From: Mycteria americana | Lineage: Eukaryota; Chordata; Aves; Ciconiiformes; Ciconiidae | NCBI RefSeq assembly: GCF_035582795.1 | Contig: NC_134367.1 | Location: 111,896,062 to 111,960,061 of the forward strand | Direction: 5' to 3' | DNA: 64,000 nt | In this document: piece by piece, positions 35,531 through 46,600 of the stretch | How positions within the stretch are numbered: the first letter of the stretch is position 1 | Layout: every line of letters begins with the position of its first letter | Notes under the pieces: model-generated | Database searches by the model: none | What the model was told of the DNA's origin: nothing | The model's input: only the letters and a program-made list of their open reading frames with translations | Position numbers and translations under genes: made by a program

Positions 35531-36429
35531 AGAAATATTGCCACACTGAAAGAAAGTTACTCTGTTTAATGCATGGCTTTCAGTTTAAACCTGACAATTA
35601 GTGCAGCCTAAGGCTGAATAATTACCCTGTTCAGTCTCAAACGGATGTTTGTATGCCTTGCTGTCAGAATATTTAAAAATAGGCTGCAGTTTAATGAAAG
35701 AAAGTTTGGGTTGTCTGACTTTCTTTTTCCACCCATCAAATTCTAACTTCCTATTCTATTGCAACATGCCAAAGCAGAAATACCCTGGCTTCCCCTTTCT
35801 AACATTTCTTCTGCATTGCCTGATGTCCTTTGAGTATAACCTACTGACCAAATATTCTCAATGTTTAAGACTCATTTGCTAACATTTTCTATGAAGGTTA
35901 CAGCAGGCGATAGCGAGTAAGCATACTGGTTTTGTTTCTTTAGCAATCTGGGCTATAAGTAGTCTAACTGTATTTTGGGAGGGGAATGGAGGCAAGGAAC
36001 GCTTGCTATAAGCTGTTGTGATGCTCAGTGTCCAGCTAGCAGAAGGACCGGAGCTTTAAATAACCCATGAGGTGCATTGGCATTGTGCGAGGAACCAGGT
36101 TTCACACGTATCTGAGCTCTGCTTGCCCACAGCTCTGCCGCCTGCAGCCCCTGAAATGCTTCCAACTGTGTGGGTCACTTAAGATGCTGACACTTGGCTA
36201 ACATTTACTACAGGGCAGTATTTAGATATTATCTGTGTTTCCTTCACAAAGGACCAGCAGGGTTTGGGATACTTTGTATTTTAAACAGAAATCAATGAGA
36301 ACAGCTATTTTTATAGTGTGTTTGCATTATTTACAAAGTGTTGTATTTGCTGAAACTGACAAACTTTATCTTTGCATTCATCTTTCTCATACTAATTGTG
36401 TTACTGTAGGTAAATGGTACTTGATGTAA

Positions 36430-36500
36430 TTTTGGATTCAAACACCCATTGAAATCAATGGAAGTCTTTTAACTGACAAAATGGGATCTGCATCAAAGTC
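36430..36500. repeat. Decayed ancient repeat fragment
   Basis: CCCATTGAAATCAATGGAAG is a near-perfect copy of the palindromic core CCATTGACTTCAATGG found in the same group of old repeats. Flanks are too diverged to define ends. Confidence 0.35.
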
Positions 36501-37563
36501 TCTAAGAATAAAGGAGAGGCAAAAAAAAAGAAGAAAGGAATAGTGGTAATGGGCAGAAAAAAACCACTGTACAAAATGCTTGATGCTAGGAAGTAAGCAA
36601 CCTGCAATGCTTGCTTATTCCAACCAGAAAAGAGCACAAAAGAGAGGAAAAGAGGTGTTATTGGGTGTCAAAGCTGAAGCTTTGCAGTGCTTGGGAATGA
36701 TGGTCCGGCTGCCCCTGTGTAGCAGCTCTCGAGAAATGAGGATGATGGTGCACTCCATTGAACACGATGCCAAGCTGCTGTCATCCTTATGCTCCTTGCT
36801 TTTTTTCCTCCAGATTTCTTATTAATTGTCCAAAAGTACTTCACATCTGAAAATGTGTTTTCACATGTGGCTTTTAGTTGCATTTATTTTACTTGATGGA
36901 CTTCTTAGCTGCAGTATTGGTGTCCACACCTCTGTTTTACATTTATTTGTCTCTTTGTTGACAAAACACAGTAACTAACTGCTGCAGTTACTAGTTCTTA
37001 GCTATAATTTTGATAACTCTGAAGCAGTGCTGTTATTCTTAATGGAAAACAGAATTTTATTTGGGTCTTTTGTCAGTGTAAGTATAAACAGATCATGCTG
37101 ATAATCTTGTAATAACGTTTTGTAGATTGCATATTGATTAAAAAAATAAAGTTGTATTTCAAACTAGCAGTTTCTTGTCCCCTAACTAGAAATTTATCAA
37201 GCTTGTTTTACATTTACTATAATTAACTGGTTGATCTTGTATCATCGAGTATTGCAGTTTATTAGAAAGAGCAGTGCTACTCTGTGTGTGAGTGGGGGAC
37301 ATCACTCCTCGTCTCAGATAAAGCTAGTTGCAGAAAGCTGCATGATGCACTATATTCCATTAATGATCATTTATGGCAGGCCCTTTTCCTGCGTTATTTG
37401 CATAACAATAGTAAGCCAAAGAATACCATGCTTTTTCCTATTGAGTACTTCCTCCGATCTCTCTGGGATATTTGAATATAATGTAGCGACAATTATTTAA
37501 GACTTTCACAAATTGCAAAATTTGTTCTTGAGCTGTTACGAGGGAAACAGTGAAACCTCTATT

Positions 37564-37619
37564 GGGAATATGGCAGAGGTTTGTGGGGAAATATGGGAAT
37601 AAGGCAGAGGTTTGTGGGA
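37564..37619. repeat. Two-copy tandem duplication, period 31
   Basis: Two copies of a 25-base unit (ending GGCAGAGGTTTGTGGG) lie at 37564-37588 and 37595-37619 with one internal difference. The pair lies about 70 bases upstream of the exon-like block at 37689. Confidence 0.75.
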
Positions 37620-37688
37620 CGGCATTCAAGGAATGGGCTTAAAGTATAAAATCACCATGCCACTTGTCCTATGCTGCTGTCTCTGTAG

Positions 37689-37862
37689 CAAACCAGTCGG
37701 CTATTCTGGGAAACACAGTTAACATCCATTTTCACTTCATTGATGTTCTGTCCTTCAGTGAGCACCTGCAAATGGAAAGCAGGATCTACCAGAAGTATAG
37801 TGCCCTTCCAGAGCTTAAACAGTTTGCAATGTTTAAAAGTATCAGTGAACAATATGATTCAG
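37689..37862 (+). other. Unidentified exon-like block, 58 codons, phase 1-1
   Basis: A polypyrimidine-rich acceptor (GCTGCTGTCTCTGTAG) ends at 37688 and a donor (CAG followed by GTACAT) begins at 37863. The 174-base block is open in a frame that enters and leaves in phase 1, and encodes NQSAILGNTVNIHFHFIDVL near its start and SISEQYDS at its end. Residue composition looks protein-like. A second + strand frame, in phase 0, is also open and so is an antisense frame, which weakens the case. I do not recognise the peptide in stonins, TFIIA or any neighbour. It cannot be a normal STON1 exon because it lies after the STON1 stop. Confidence 0.25.
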
Positions 37863-38298
37863 GTACATGAAAAAGTGAGATGATAAATTGCTAGAACACA
37901 AGTAAAAATACAAAAACATTTATTTTTGGGACAGTTTCCTAGTATGTACTATGCCTAGTATGTGCTATTTTATAGCCCTGTTCTTTCCTTAGTAAAAACA
38001 ACCTGTAATTTTTTACAATAACAATCATAACATGTTGTAAGTGATGTTCACGCTCCCTGCTGAAGCCTCACTGATAGAAATAAAAGAAAAAGCATCAGCT
38101 CAAATTCTGCTTTGCCATCCCACAAAACCCAGTGTGATTAGGTATTTCTGGTTGTGGGTAGGTACAGTCTAGCATCACACTGCATTGTGATGGCCTTTTC
38201 AGTTTAATATAGAATAACTTTTCACTTCCATTTCCATATTCAACAATAAAAGTCCGAGGGGAAAAAATCAGAAGTGGGGCTGTGCTAGGAGCGGAAGG

Positions 38299-38330
38299 GA
38301 CCCACGATGAGTGACCCACGATGAGTGACC
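38299..38330. repeat. 14-base tandem duplication
   Basis: The unit GACCCACGATGAGT occurs twice in a row, followed by GACC. It is recent enough to be perfect. Confidence 0.9.
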
Positions 38331-38543
38331 GGTGGGGGAGGTAAGAGGGAGGAAGCAGGGAGCTGGCAGAAGGAAAGGGCAGTGGGCAGAGCTTGTTTGC
38401 AAGGGCTAAGGAGAACTGCTGCCTCTCTACGCCAAGGAGAAAAGTTTACCTATAAAAGGGACTGAAATAGAAAAGCGGTGAGCAACCCATGCAGAGAAGT
38501 GCCTTCAAGGGAAGGTATTGAGAACAAAGTTGCGAGTAGCTGC

Positions 38544-38572
38544 GGGGGGGGGGGGGGGGGGTGGGGGTGGGG
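38544..38572. repeat. G18 run and G-quadruplex candidate
   Basis: Eighteen G are followed by T-G5-T-G4. This satisfies a G-quadruplex pattern on the + strand. It is probably length-polymorphic. Confidence 0.85.
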
Positions 38573-41387
38573 AATGAACTGAATGCTCTCCTTGCGTGGG
38601 GAGGAGGAGGAGCTGGGAGCAGCTGAAGAAGGGGGAACGCGGGCAGAGCCACCAGAGACACAGCAAGGTGGCTGTGAGACATGGGACACAGTGAGAGGTG
38701 CCCTACCCGAACAAGCCAAGCTGGTGCCTGCTTGTGGTGTGCCACAGCTCCGGGCAGCACCAGGCCGTGCAGCTGGCCCTGCTTTCATACAGGACGTGCT
38801 GCCATTACGCGCCAAGCAGAAGAATTCGCTCAATCTGTCTTGAGCATCCCTGCGTCACATCGGTACAGCTGTCAGTAATGGTAACCTATCTTCCTGGGCA
38901 GGAAGATCTTGCTCATGTAAGGGACTAATGACACAGTCATGCTACAGGAGATGCAATGAAAATATCAAATAAAACCCAGCAGGGGAACAGGGAGAATTTA
39001 AAGCAAGAACGTAGGTATTATCCTGATGATACCCAGACGTATGGTACTGCTGTAACCTTGTTGGACCGCTCTCTTGGGAGGGACCGTCGTCTGTCAAGTC
39101 ATCTGTAATGCTGAGTAGATTTTACTGTCTAAATATAAGTACAGGATTTAGATGACAGTTCATCTGAAATGGAGGGAGCCATCCACTGCCTGGAGAGAGC
39201 AGGTGAAAGGCTGTTTTAGTTCCCTTCGTGGAAAGCCACAGCATGCTAATTGAAACTGTTTCCACAGAGCCATGGGAACAAGTTACTGAATACTTTTGCT
39301 GCTAATTGTGTGGTTAATATTGTCAAAAGGGTTATGGAGTAGATCTACTCAAAAGTAGAGTTGGGGGAAAAAAAAATAAAAAGAGCGAAAAGGTGTGTAC
39401 AGTCAAGTATTAGGGTAGTGGGAGCCCAACCATGTTTGCTCTGAAAGGGAAGCTCAGGAAGATGACCTTGAGCAAATACTGGGGTCCTCACATAAATGCT
39501 TCCAAGACCCAATATGGCAATGCAGGTTAGTCTCCATACATCTGAGTCATTCTCTAGTAGAGTTAAACTGGTATCAATTAAGCAGTAAAACGGAGAACCT
39601 GACTGCTAAGCTATGCTTCAACCTGTCTCTCAAAGTCACTTGCCGGATGGTTTTAGCGGTATGGTTGGTGCTGCAAAACCCACTGCTGGTGAAAGGGGCT
39701 ACTGTGGTCGCTCAGCTTTACTCCTCTCCAAATCACCAAATGCACAGTTAGACAGAGCAAATTGGCCTTGACCAAAACATGCTGCTCTGCTCTTATTTAA
39801 CTTCGCACTAAAACTGCTGGACTTCGGCAATCGTCTGCTCGACTATGACCTTCCAGCAGCTAATTCAACTAAGGAGGAATGATGTTTCTGGCATTTACCC
39901 TCCCGCTGCACCCTGCTTCTGCGTGGTTCTGCAGGCCCCTGTAGCTAGTCCCTCTCCACGGGAGCCAGGGAGCCCAGCGGCAGGTAAGTGGCAATTACGG
40001 ACAGGCGAGGAGGGGGTGGGATTTCACCCACTGATGAAGGGGTGTAAAACAGACGGCAGGGAAGGGGCTTAGAGAGCGATGAAGGCAAAGGCAGTAGACA
40101 AAAGAGGAGGGAGCTGGACTGGGGCTTTCCTTGGGGACACAGGGCGGGAGGTTGGGGTCTCTCTGGGGAAGGAGGGTGCTATAAACATCTGTACGTCATA
40201 CCCAGGGAGACAGGGCAGACAGCACAGGAGATGAGGGAACAGGAGATGAGCGCTGGGCTGGGCACCAGCAGGAGCGTGGTAGAAAGCAGGGACAAGAATA
40301 AGGACAGTGAAGTGGCTGGTGGCTGCTCTTTCCCTTTGAGGCTTTCTCTCCACATAAGGCGTATGTATCAGGGTGAGTATTTAGGAGAGGCAAGGCTTAT
40401 TCCAACCTTAATTAGGCTTACTCGTACTACAGAAGTCTCTGGGCTTATCAAGGAGCTGAGATACACAGTACTATTCAGTGTATTCAGTCCATCAGGACTG
40501 CCATTTTTATACAGCAGTTTGTACAGGTCCCTTCTTATGCCACCCAATGTCCTGAAAATTTGTCAATAAATTGAATTAAGGGACAGCTCTTTCTATGGTT
40601 CCTCTCATAAAGTAGTTTAAATCAGGTAAAAAAGGAGAGGCCCTTGAAGAAACAGGAGTCTCGCACGATAAATGAGAGAGGCACAAATCACAGGTCCCAG
40701 TGTTATCTGTCTCAGAACTCCGAGAGAAATGATGGAGCTTATAACAAAATCATGCTGTTAATAAAATTGGTTAGGAGACTAGAGTGCTGTGTATCTATGC
40801 TGCAACAGCTGAAAACAAAGGGAGCATGCTAGAGAATATCTTTAAAATGAAATTACACTTCTGCCAGTGTCAAGGAATCTCCATGAGGACTGCCCAGATT
40901 CTGCAACCTGTTCCTCCTAAGAATAATTACTTTTACTTGGAAAGAAGGGCAAGATGGTATTTATAAAATATGTCTTGAGAAAGAATTCTGCAGTCCTGTG
41001 GTTGAGTAGCCGTGTTCCTCTACAGCAGCAATGCTGGATTTAAACAGAAGAGGGCATTCATTACCAAGCATCTGAATTTGCTGAGGGCTCTCCGTTTCTA
41101 GAGGGAAGGCATTTGAAAATGGTAATTTTTTTTTTTTAATGATTAATAAAGGTTCATCATCCAAAAATAAATCTTTTCTAGACATCATGTACCAAGAGGA
41201 CTATAAATAATTACAAATTAAAACCTGTCCAGTAAACGAATGTTTGAGGTGCCCTTAAGCAGCACTATCCCAAATGCTGACAAAACCCTGAAAAATCAGG
41301 AGTGTTTGAACAGCATGCTAATCTTTTCCATAGCCTGACTTCTAAAACTCTTGTGAGCTGTTAAAGAGACTGCAATGGGGAGAGCTG

Positions 41388-41560
41388 GATGGAAGCTGAA
41401 CCAAGACTGATGAAACCTGGATGCTGTTCCCGACTGCCATTTGTGAGCTTGGGCAAGATATTTGGTGTGTCTGTGCCTCAGTTTCTTCTCTTAAAAGTGG
41501 GGTTAAACGTTATCAAAATTCATAAGCATAAAAATCACTACAGGGTTGTACTTTATACTG
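41388..41560 (+). repeat. MIR SINE, ancient
   Basis: The segment follows the MIR consensus in order: a TTTGTGAGCTTGGGCAAG block (consensus TGTGACCTTGGGCAAG), CTGTGCCTCAGTTTCTTC (consensus CTGTGCCTCAGTTTCCTC), then AAAAGTGGGGTTA (consensus AAAATGGGGATA) and CAGGGTTGT. MIRs are tRNA-derived SINEs spread in early amniote and mammalian ancestors. A copy still readable in a compact bird genome is old, well over 100 million years, and may have been kept by selection. Confidence 0.8.
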
Positions 41561-43584
41561 CAGGACACTGATACTAGGTTAAGATCACCAATATCAAAGC
41601 TAGCCAGTCAGTATGAGTAATGCTATTCACAGGTATTTTTATATTTTTTTCTTGCTCGGAGATGATTTAATTTTTTCAGTGTATACCAGGCTTTCTCATG
41701 CTGTTTAGTGGACACACTGCTCGCAGTGCTTGGATGGAAAGACACCTTCTCTAGGAATTTGTAAAAGACTTCAGGTGAAAGTCTAAGTGCCCTGGTTAGC
41801 AGGAAGCGCCTGCTGCAACCTCCCTGTGCAGCTTGGAAAGTTGTATTCCCATTCCCAGTTTTTACTTTCTCCCCAGCAATAGCTGTGTACCATCAGGAGG
41901 CTTAGGCTGCTGTGCCTGGCATGAAGGGAGCTGACACGTTGACCTTGGTGGCGGAGCTTTGGTATTCACTGGCAATACAAAGGGTTTAATTTACAACACA
42001 GGGAGTAAGCCCACAGCGCCTTGTGCTGGTGGGATGTGCTAGGTATACGCAAACACAGAGACACACTGTCAACCTGAAGTGCAGGTAAAGATCATTGGCT
42101 TCGGTGTGCAAATTTTCATGTGGACATAGCCAAAGTAACCTGACCACAATCTGAGACAGCTGAGGAGCCCTTTGGTATCAAGCTCCCCAACCTCTCTTTC
42201 TTTTTGAAGCTAGGCATAGAAATTGTTCCAATTTCACGGCACTTTGTAATCCCTAGGTAAAAAAAGGCTGGTAGAAAGCAGGGAACTCATTTATAAATCT
42301 TCTTCCTGCACTTCCACCTTTCTAAAGCTGCTGTGCAGCATGCTGGCAGATAGATGGCTCTGCATCAGGTTTATCCGTCTCATGAGTAAGTCGCAGGACC
42401 TCCATCTGCAACCTTCCGGGCCCAGCGAGATCCTAAAGGCTGCAACTTCTTCCCGCTATCTCTGCTAACACGACAGAAATAACCAGACAGGAGAAGAATA
42501 ATGATGCTCTGGGTATGCACTATCCCAGACAGTTTCAAATGAGCACTGTGCTTTAAAAAAAAGTCATTTCATTATTTAAATTATTCTATAAGCAAAGCAA
42601 CATGGCTCGCCTTTTCCTCCTGATGATGCAGGGCATACAGAACAGCTGAATATGCAACTGATGTTTAATTCAAGACCCAGACAGTGTCATAAAACATATT
42701 TTGTTGCAGAGCAAAATTACTTCAATAGCAAATTGCATTTGTCTTACTTGTGAAAATGCAGCTTACAATATTATTGTGGATGTTGCTTCTTTTTTTCTGT
42801 TGTAGGTGTTAGTCTAGCTATATAATTAAGGGTCTGTCAGTATTTTCATTAAAATCTTTTCATTTTTCAGGATGTGTAAGTCAGCCTTAAAAATTAAAGC
42901 TTAACGGGCGAGTCTCCTCTTCACGAGCCAAATAGCACTGTAACTACACAGCTACCTAAAATGGAAAAAGAAAGGAAAAAGAGAAGATGGTGTTTCTAGG
43001 TTCTCAGGATCATCAGGGTAACACCAATCCATGTATGGACAGAAGGTGTATAAAGACGAAAGTATATATTCTCCTACATATATGAGATTAATGAACATTT
43101 TTCCAGATGAGTAACTGCTAAATTGGTAAATCTCTGTATTAACATATGAACAGATTGCTGCAAATGTAAGCAATAATTTGAGTAGTTGTACCAGATTGCT
43201 GCTACTTAACTGGTAGGCTTCAGCTATCTCCCTGTTTATGAGGCAATAATGACTTCAGAGTTTATTAGAGCAAAATAATACGCTTTTCTAGCCAGCTTTC
43301 CTAGGTATATTTTCGCACTACGGGGCAACAGCGGTTCTCCAGACAAAGCCTCCTTTCCCCCGTGCTCACAAGCTGAAGTTTCAGGCTAGAGCTCAGGCTC
43401 CGAACCGCAAACCGGGGCCCTTGGCGGCCCCGGCCGCCTGGCGTGTTTCAGGGACAGGAAGGGGAGCAGGGAGCCCGCCAGAGGAAGGCGGCCCAGGGCC
43501 CGGGCGGGGCCGGCGGCGGGCAGGCCGCGTCGCCACGGCAACGGCGCCTTAAGGCGGGAGGGCGGGCTAGTGGCGGCCGCCGCC

Positions 43585-43605
43585 ATGGCTCACGCTAACC
43601 CCGTG
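43585..43605 (+). CDS. GTF2A1L: GTF2A1L exon 1 (MAHANPV)
   Basis: Seven codons from the ATG in CCGCCGCCATGG to donor GTGAGG at 43606. The human protein also starts with a short exon-encoded leader (MACLNPV) before PKLY, so start and donor are well supported. Confidence 0.93.
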
Positions 43606-46600
43606 GTGAGGGGCGGCGGCGAGGCCGGCCCGGTCCCGGTCCCGGTCCCGGTCCCGGTCCCGGTCCCGGTCCCGGTCCCGGTCCCGGTCCCGGTCCCGTA
43701 GCCGGGCTTGGGGGCTGCGAACGGCTTGGCGGGGTCTGGCTGCCCCTCCACGCGGGAGGGAGGGGATGGGGCCGGGCGAGGGCTGGGGAAATCGCCTCCC
43801 CCTTCCCCTCCTCCGGCCCGGCGGCAGGCGGTGCGGCCCCGCGGAGTTCCCGGGAGGATTCCGGGCAGCCGCCGGCCGTTCCCTGGCGCGGGAAGCCCAG
43901 GGGTGACCTCGAAAGTCATTATTTTTTTGGGGGGTTGTTTGGAAAAAAAAGCGTTTTGTGGGCAAAAGCATCGTGGCAGGGATTGGGGTGAGCCACTGGG
44001 TAGCTCCGGGGTGCGGAGGGACGCTGTGCAAGCTTAGGCGGCTTTCACTCCCCTCTGGGTTTCACCTGCTGCTGCCTCTCCTTACGTGGGACTTCAGATG
44101 GTCCTTCAGATGACAGCCCTGGAGGCTTCACTTTAAGGCGTGCTTTTGGTTTTGCTGGAATGGGGTGTTGATCAGTCCCTCCCTCCCGCCCCACTGCGTA
44201 CGAAAAAAAACGGAGTTTCTTCGTTCATGGCGCCGGGTGTCCCTGATAGGGATGGGCTGGTTCTGGCAAAGGAGTGCCTGTGTGCAAAGGGATAAAACTG
44301 GAGTACAGTAATGTCTGCGCTGTAACCGTCTTTCTCTAATTTGGAAGCATGTAGTGCTTGAATTTTACAGTTGCTATGTACAGTTTTTATATAGCATAAT
44401 AAATATTTGTACTTATTGTAAAACTCTACTTAATGCAGTGTAGCTTGGCAATCCTGGGGAGAGGAGTAGGCCCACTGAAAGATTTAAATTCATTTTCTCT
44501 TCTGGATTAACAATGAAGGCAAAGCATTTGACATATGGGCTAGAAAACATCTTTTAGCGTAGCGGTACAAGAGTAAATTTTTTTTTTTTTCTTCTCATCT
44601 TCCTAGTATCCTGAAATGTTCTGGGGGAATTCTTGGAGATCTCTAACCTCCCATAAGAAATCATACATAAGTATGGTTATTTTAAAGTAGTGCTATGTTG
44701 TGCTGATAGCTTTTTGCAAAAAGTGTAATTTGTTACTTCTTAATAACTTCTAGGGTTTTAAAAAAATTGTTTATTTTCTGCAGTTTTGAACAACTTTACA
44801 GCAGTAAAATAATTAATTTGATGTTAAGTTAGAAAAATGTAAATTAATATACTGGAACTCAACTTCTAAGGTTTCCTAAAAATCTCAACTTCATCTTTCA
44901 CCTTGTGTAGGCTATTCTGGTTGTAGTGATAGTCAAGATTAATAAACTTTAAATTGCTAAAAGCTTATTACCTTACATTTGCATCTGAATGGATGCATCT
45001 TGAAGCTTATGTGTATCTGTTGTCCAGGTCTGACGGTAGGATTAGCATTTAATCACTGACACGGACAGAAGAAGGAATAAAATGTTGTGTTGGAGTCCTA
45101 TTGTAATATAAGATGAATAATATGTATTGATAACTGTAGTGTTAAAATTTCCATAGCTAAACTACTATACAGCATCGGACTATTACCACAAAGGGGAGAA
45201 AAAAAATCTCTGTTATTTCTTGCAGGTTACTTACATTATGCTTCTGATAGAATTGGCACATCTCATTTTTAGTAGCTTGTATTGTTGGTTGGTCTTTAAG
45301 TTAGGGCCAATAACACTAGAATAATACTAAGTGGTAAATGTCAGTTTTAAACGGACATTTTAGACATGCTTGTTTGAAAATTTCAGCACAGCAATTGTTT
45401 TTGGAATGTCTCTAGGATTTTCTTAAGCATTTCTGTAGCCTCCAGAAACCAATAATTTGAGGCTCAAATCCAGCATTTTTCCAGGGATGTCTGTTCCCAG
45501 GGATGTCAGATTTAAAAGAATGAGTGGACTTGCGGACCTTTGCACTTGACAGAATATTCAGTTTATTACACTAATATCTTCATGCTCTTCAGTTTGTTAC
45601 AGTAGTTTATGCAGCGAGATTAGACTTTGTGCTATCATTTCAAATGACTTAATGTTCATCTTAACTTGAAAATATTTTGGGTTTTTTTATGTAGCCTAAA
45701 CTATACAAGTCCGTTATCGAAGATGTTATTGAAGGTGTGCGGGAACTCTTTGCAGAAGAGGGTTTAGAGGAACAAGTTCTAAAAGACTTGAAGCAGGTTT
45801 GTTGCGTTCCCCTGCATTAATAGAAGTTGTGTATTTTTTTTCTTTTGAGATGATGTACCTGTCTGTTTCTTTGCCCTCCAAAACATGCAAACTTTTGCCC
45901 TAACTTAGAGTTACAAACATCCTGCGAATGATATAGTGGGCTGCTGGAAGTCAAAATTCAGTAGTGATTGTTATCATGTTTATTGGATAGAATCAGTCAG
46001 TTTACTCTTGGAAAAACTAGGAATACCTGATTGTCATGTTAGATGTGGTTTATTTTTAAAACTGATATCTGTTGACCTTAATAATCTTTCTGCAGCTTTG
46101 GGAAACCAAGGTGATGCAGTCTAAAGCAACAGAAGGCTTCTTCAGACATAGCCACCATACTCCACAGTTTACCCTGCAGTTGCCGCACAATTTTCACCGC
46201 GTTCTGCAGGCTTCAGCAGGTCAGATGTTGTTGAACACAACAGATGCAATTTAAGAAAAGCTCAGTGATTCAAGAATCTTTTTGGAAGACTTGAAGGTGC
46301 TGCAGTAATCTTGGTTTGCGATGCTTATGTATATATCTAGCATGATGCGCAACAGTAATTATTTGAAAGCAGAATTTCACCAGTAAATGACAAATTAAAC
46401 TTTGATAAACTAATGCAGTTATGTCTACATGCTCTTGATGTGCTGCTTACTTCCAGTAGCAAAACGTGAAGAGAATTTCAGCCTTCTTCCCTGTAGTCCA
46501 GAAATGTAGCCCTTCAATTGCAAATTTACCAGTAGGGTTAAGCTTTCACTTCCCCTTTTAATGTACGACATGATGTGTGCTGAGGTTATATGGCATGTTT

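Larger units (their letters stand above)
33053..43370. other. STON1-GTF2A1L intergenic region
   Basis: About 10 kb with no recognised complete gene. It contains the oldest repeats in the window: a MIR SINE near 41.4 kb and several decayed palindromic copies. It also holds two short tandem duplications (37564-37619; 38299-38326), a G18 run at 38544-38561, and an unidentified exon-like block at 37689-37862. A consensus donor (GGCAG followed by GTAAGT at 39984) lies in an open block at 39845-39983, another weak exon candidate. In mammals this interval is crossed by STON1-GTF2A1L read-through transcripts. Confidence 0.6.
43371..43920 (+). promoter_or_regulatory. GTF2A1L: CpG-island promoter of GTF2A1L
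   Basis: GC content and CpG density rise abruptly at about 43380 and fall after 43910. The GTF2A1L first exon lies in the middle, with its ATG in a CCGCCGCCATGG context at 43585. No TATA box is evident. The mammalian gene is mainly expressed in germ cells; a CpG-island promoter of this kind is often controlled by methylation, but that is inference for this species. Confidence 0.75.

Noticed and set aside
43567-44031. 154- and 109-codon minus-strand frames with Arg-Asp or Gly-Thr repeats
   Set aside because: They arise from the CCCGGT hexanucleotide repeat and GC-rich flanks. No conserved protein is known here.
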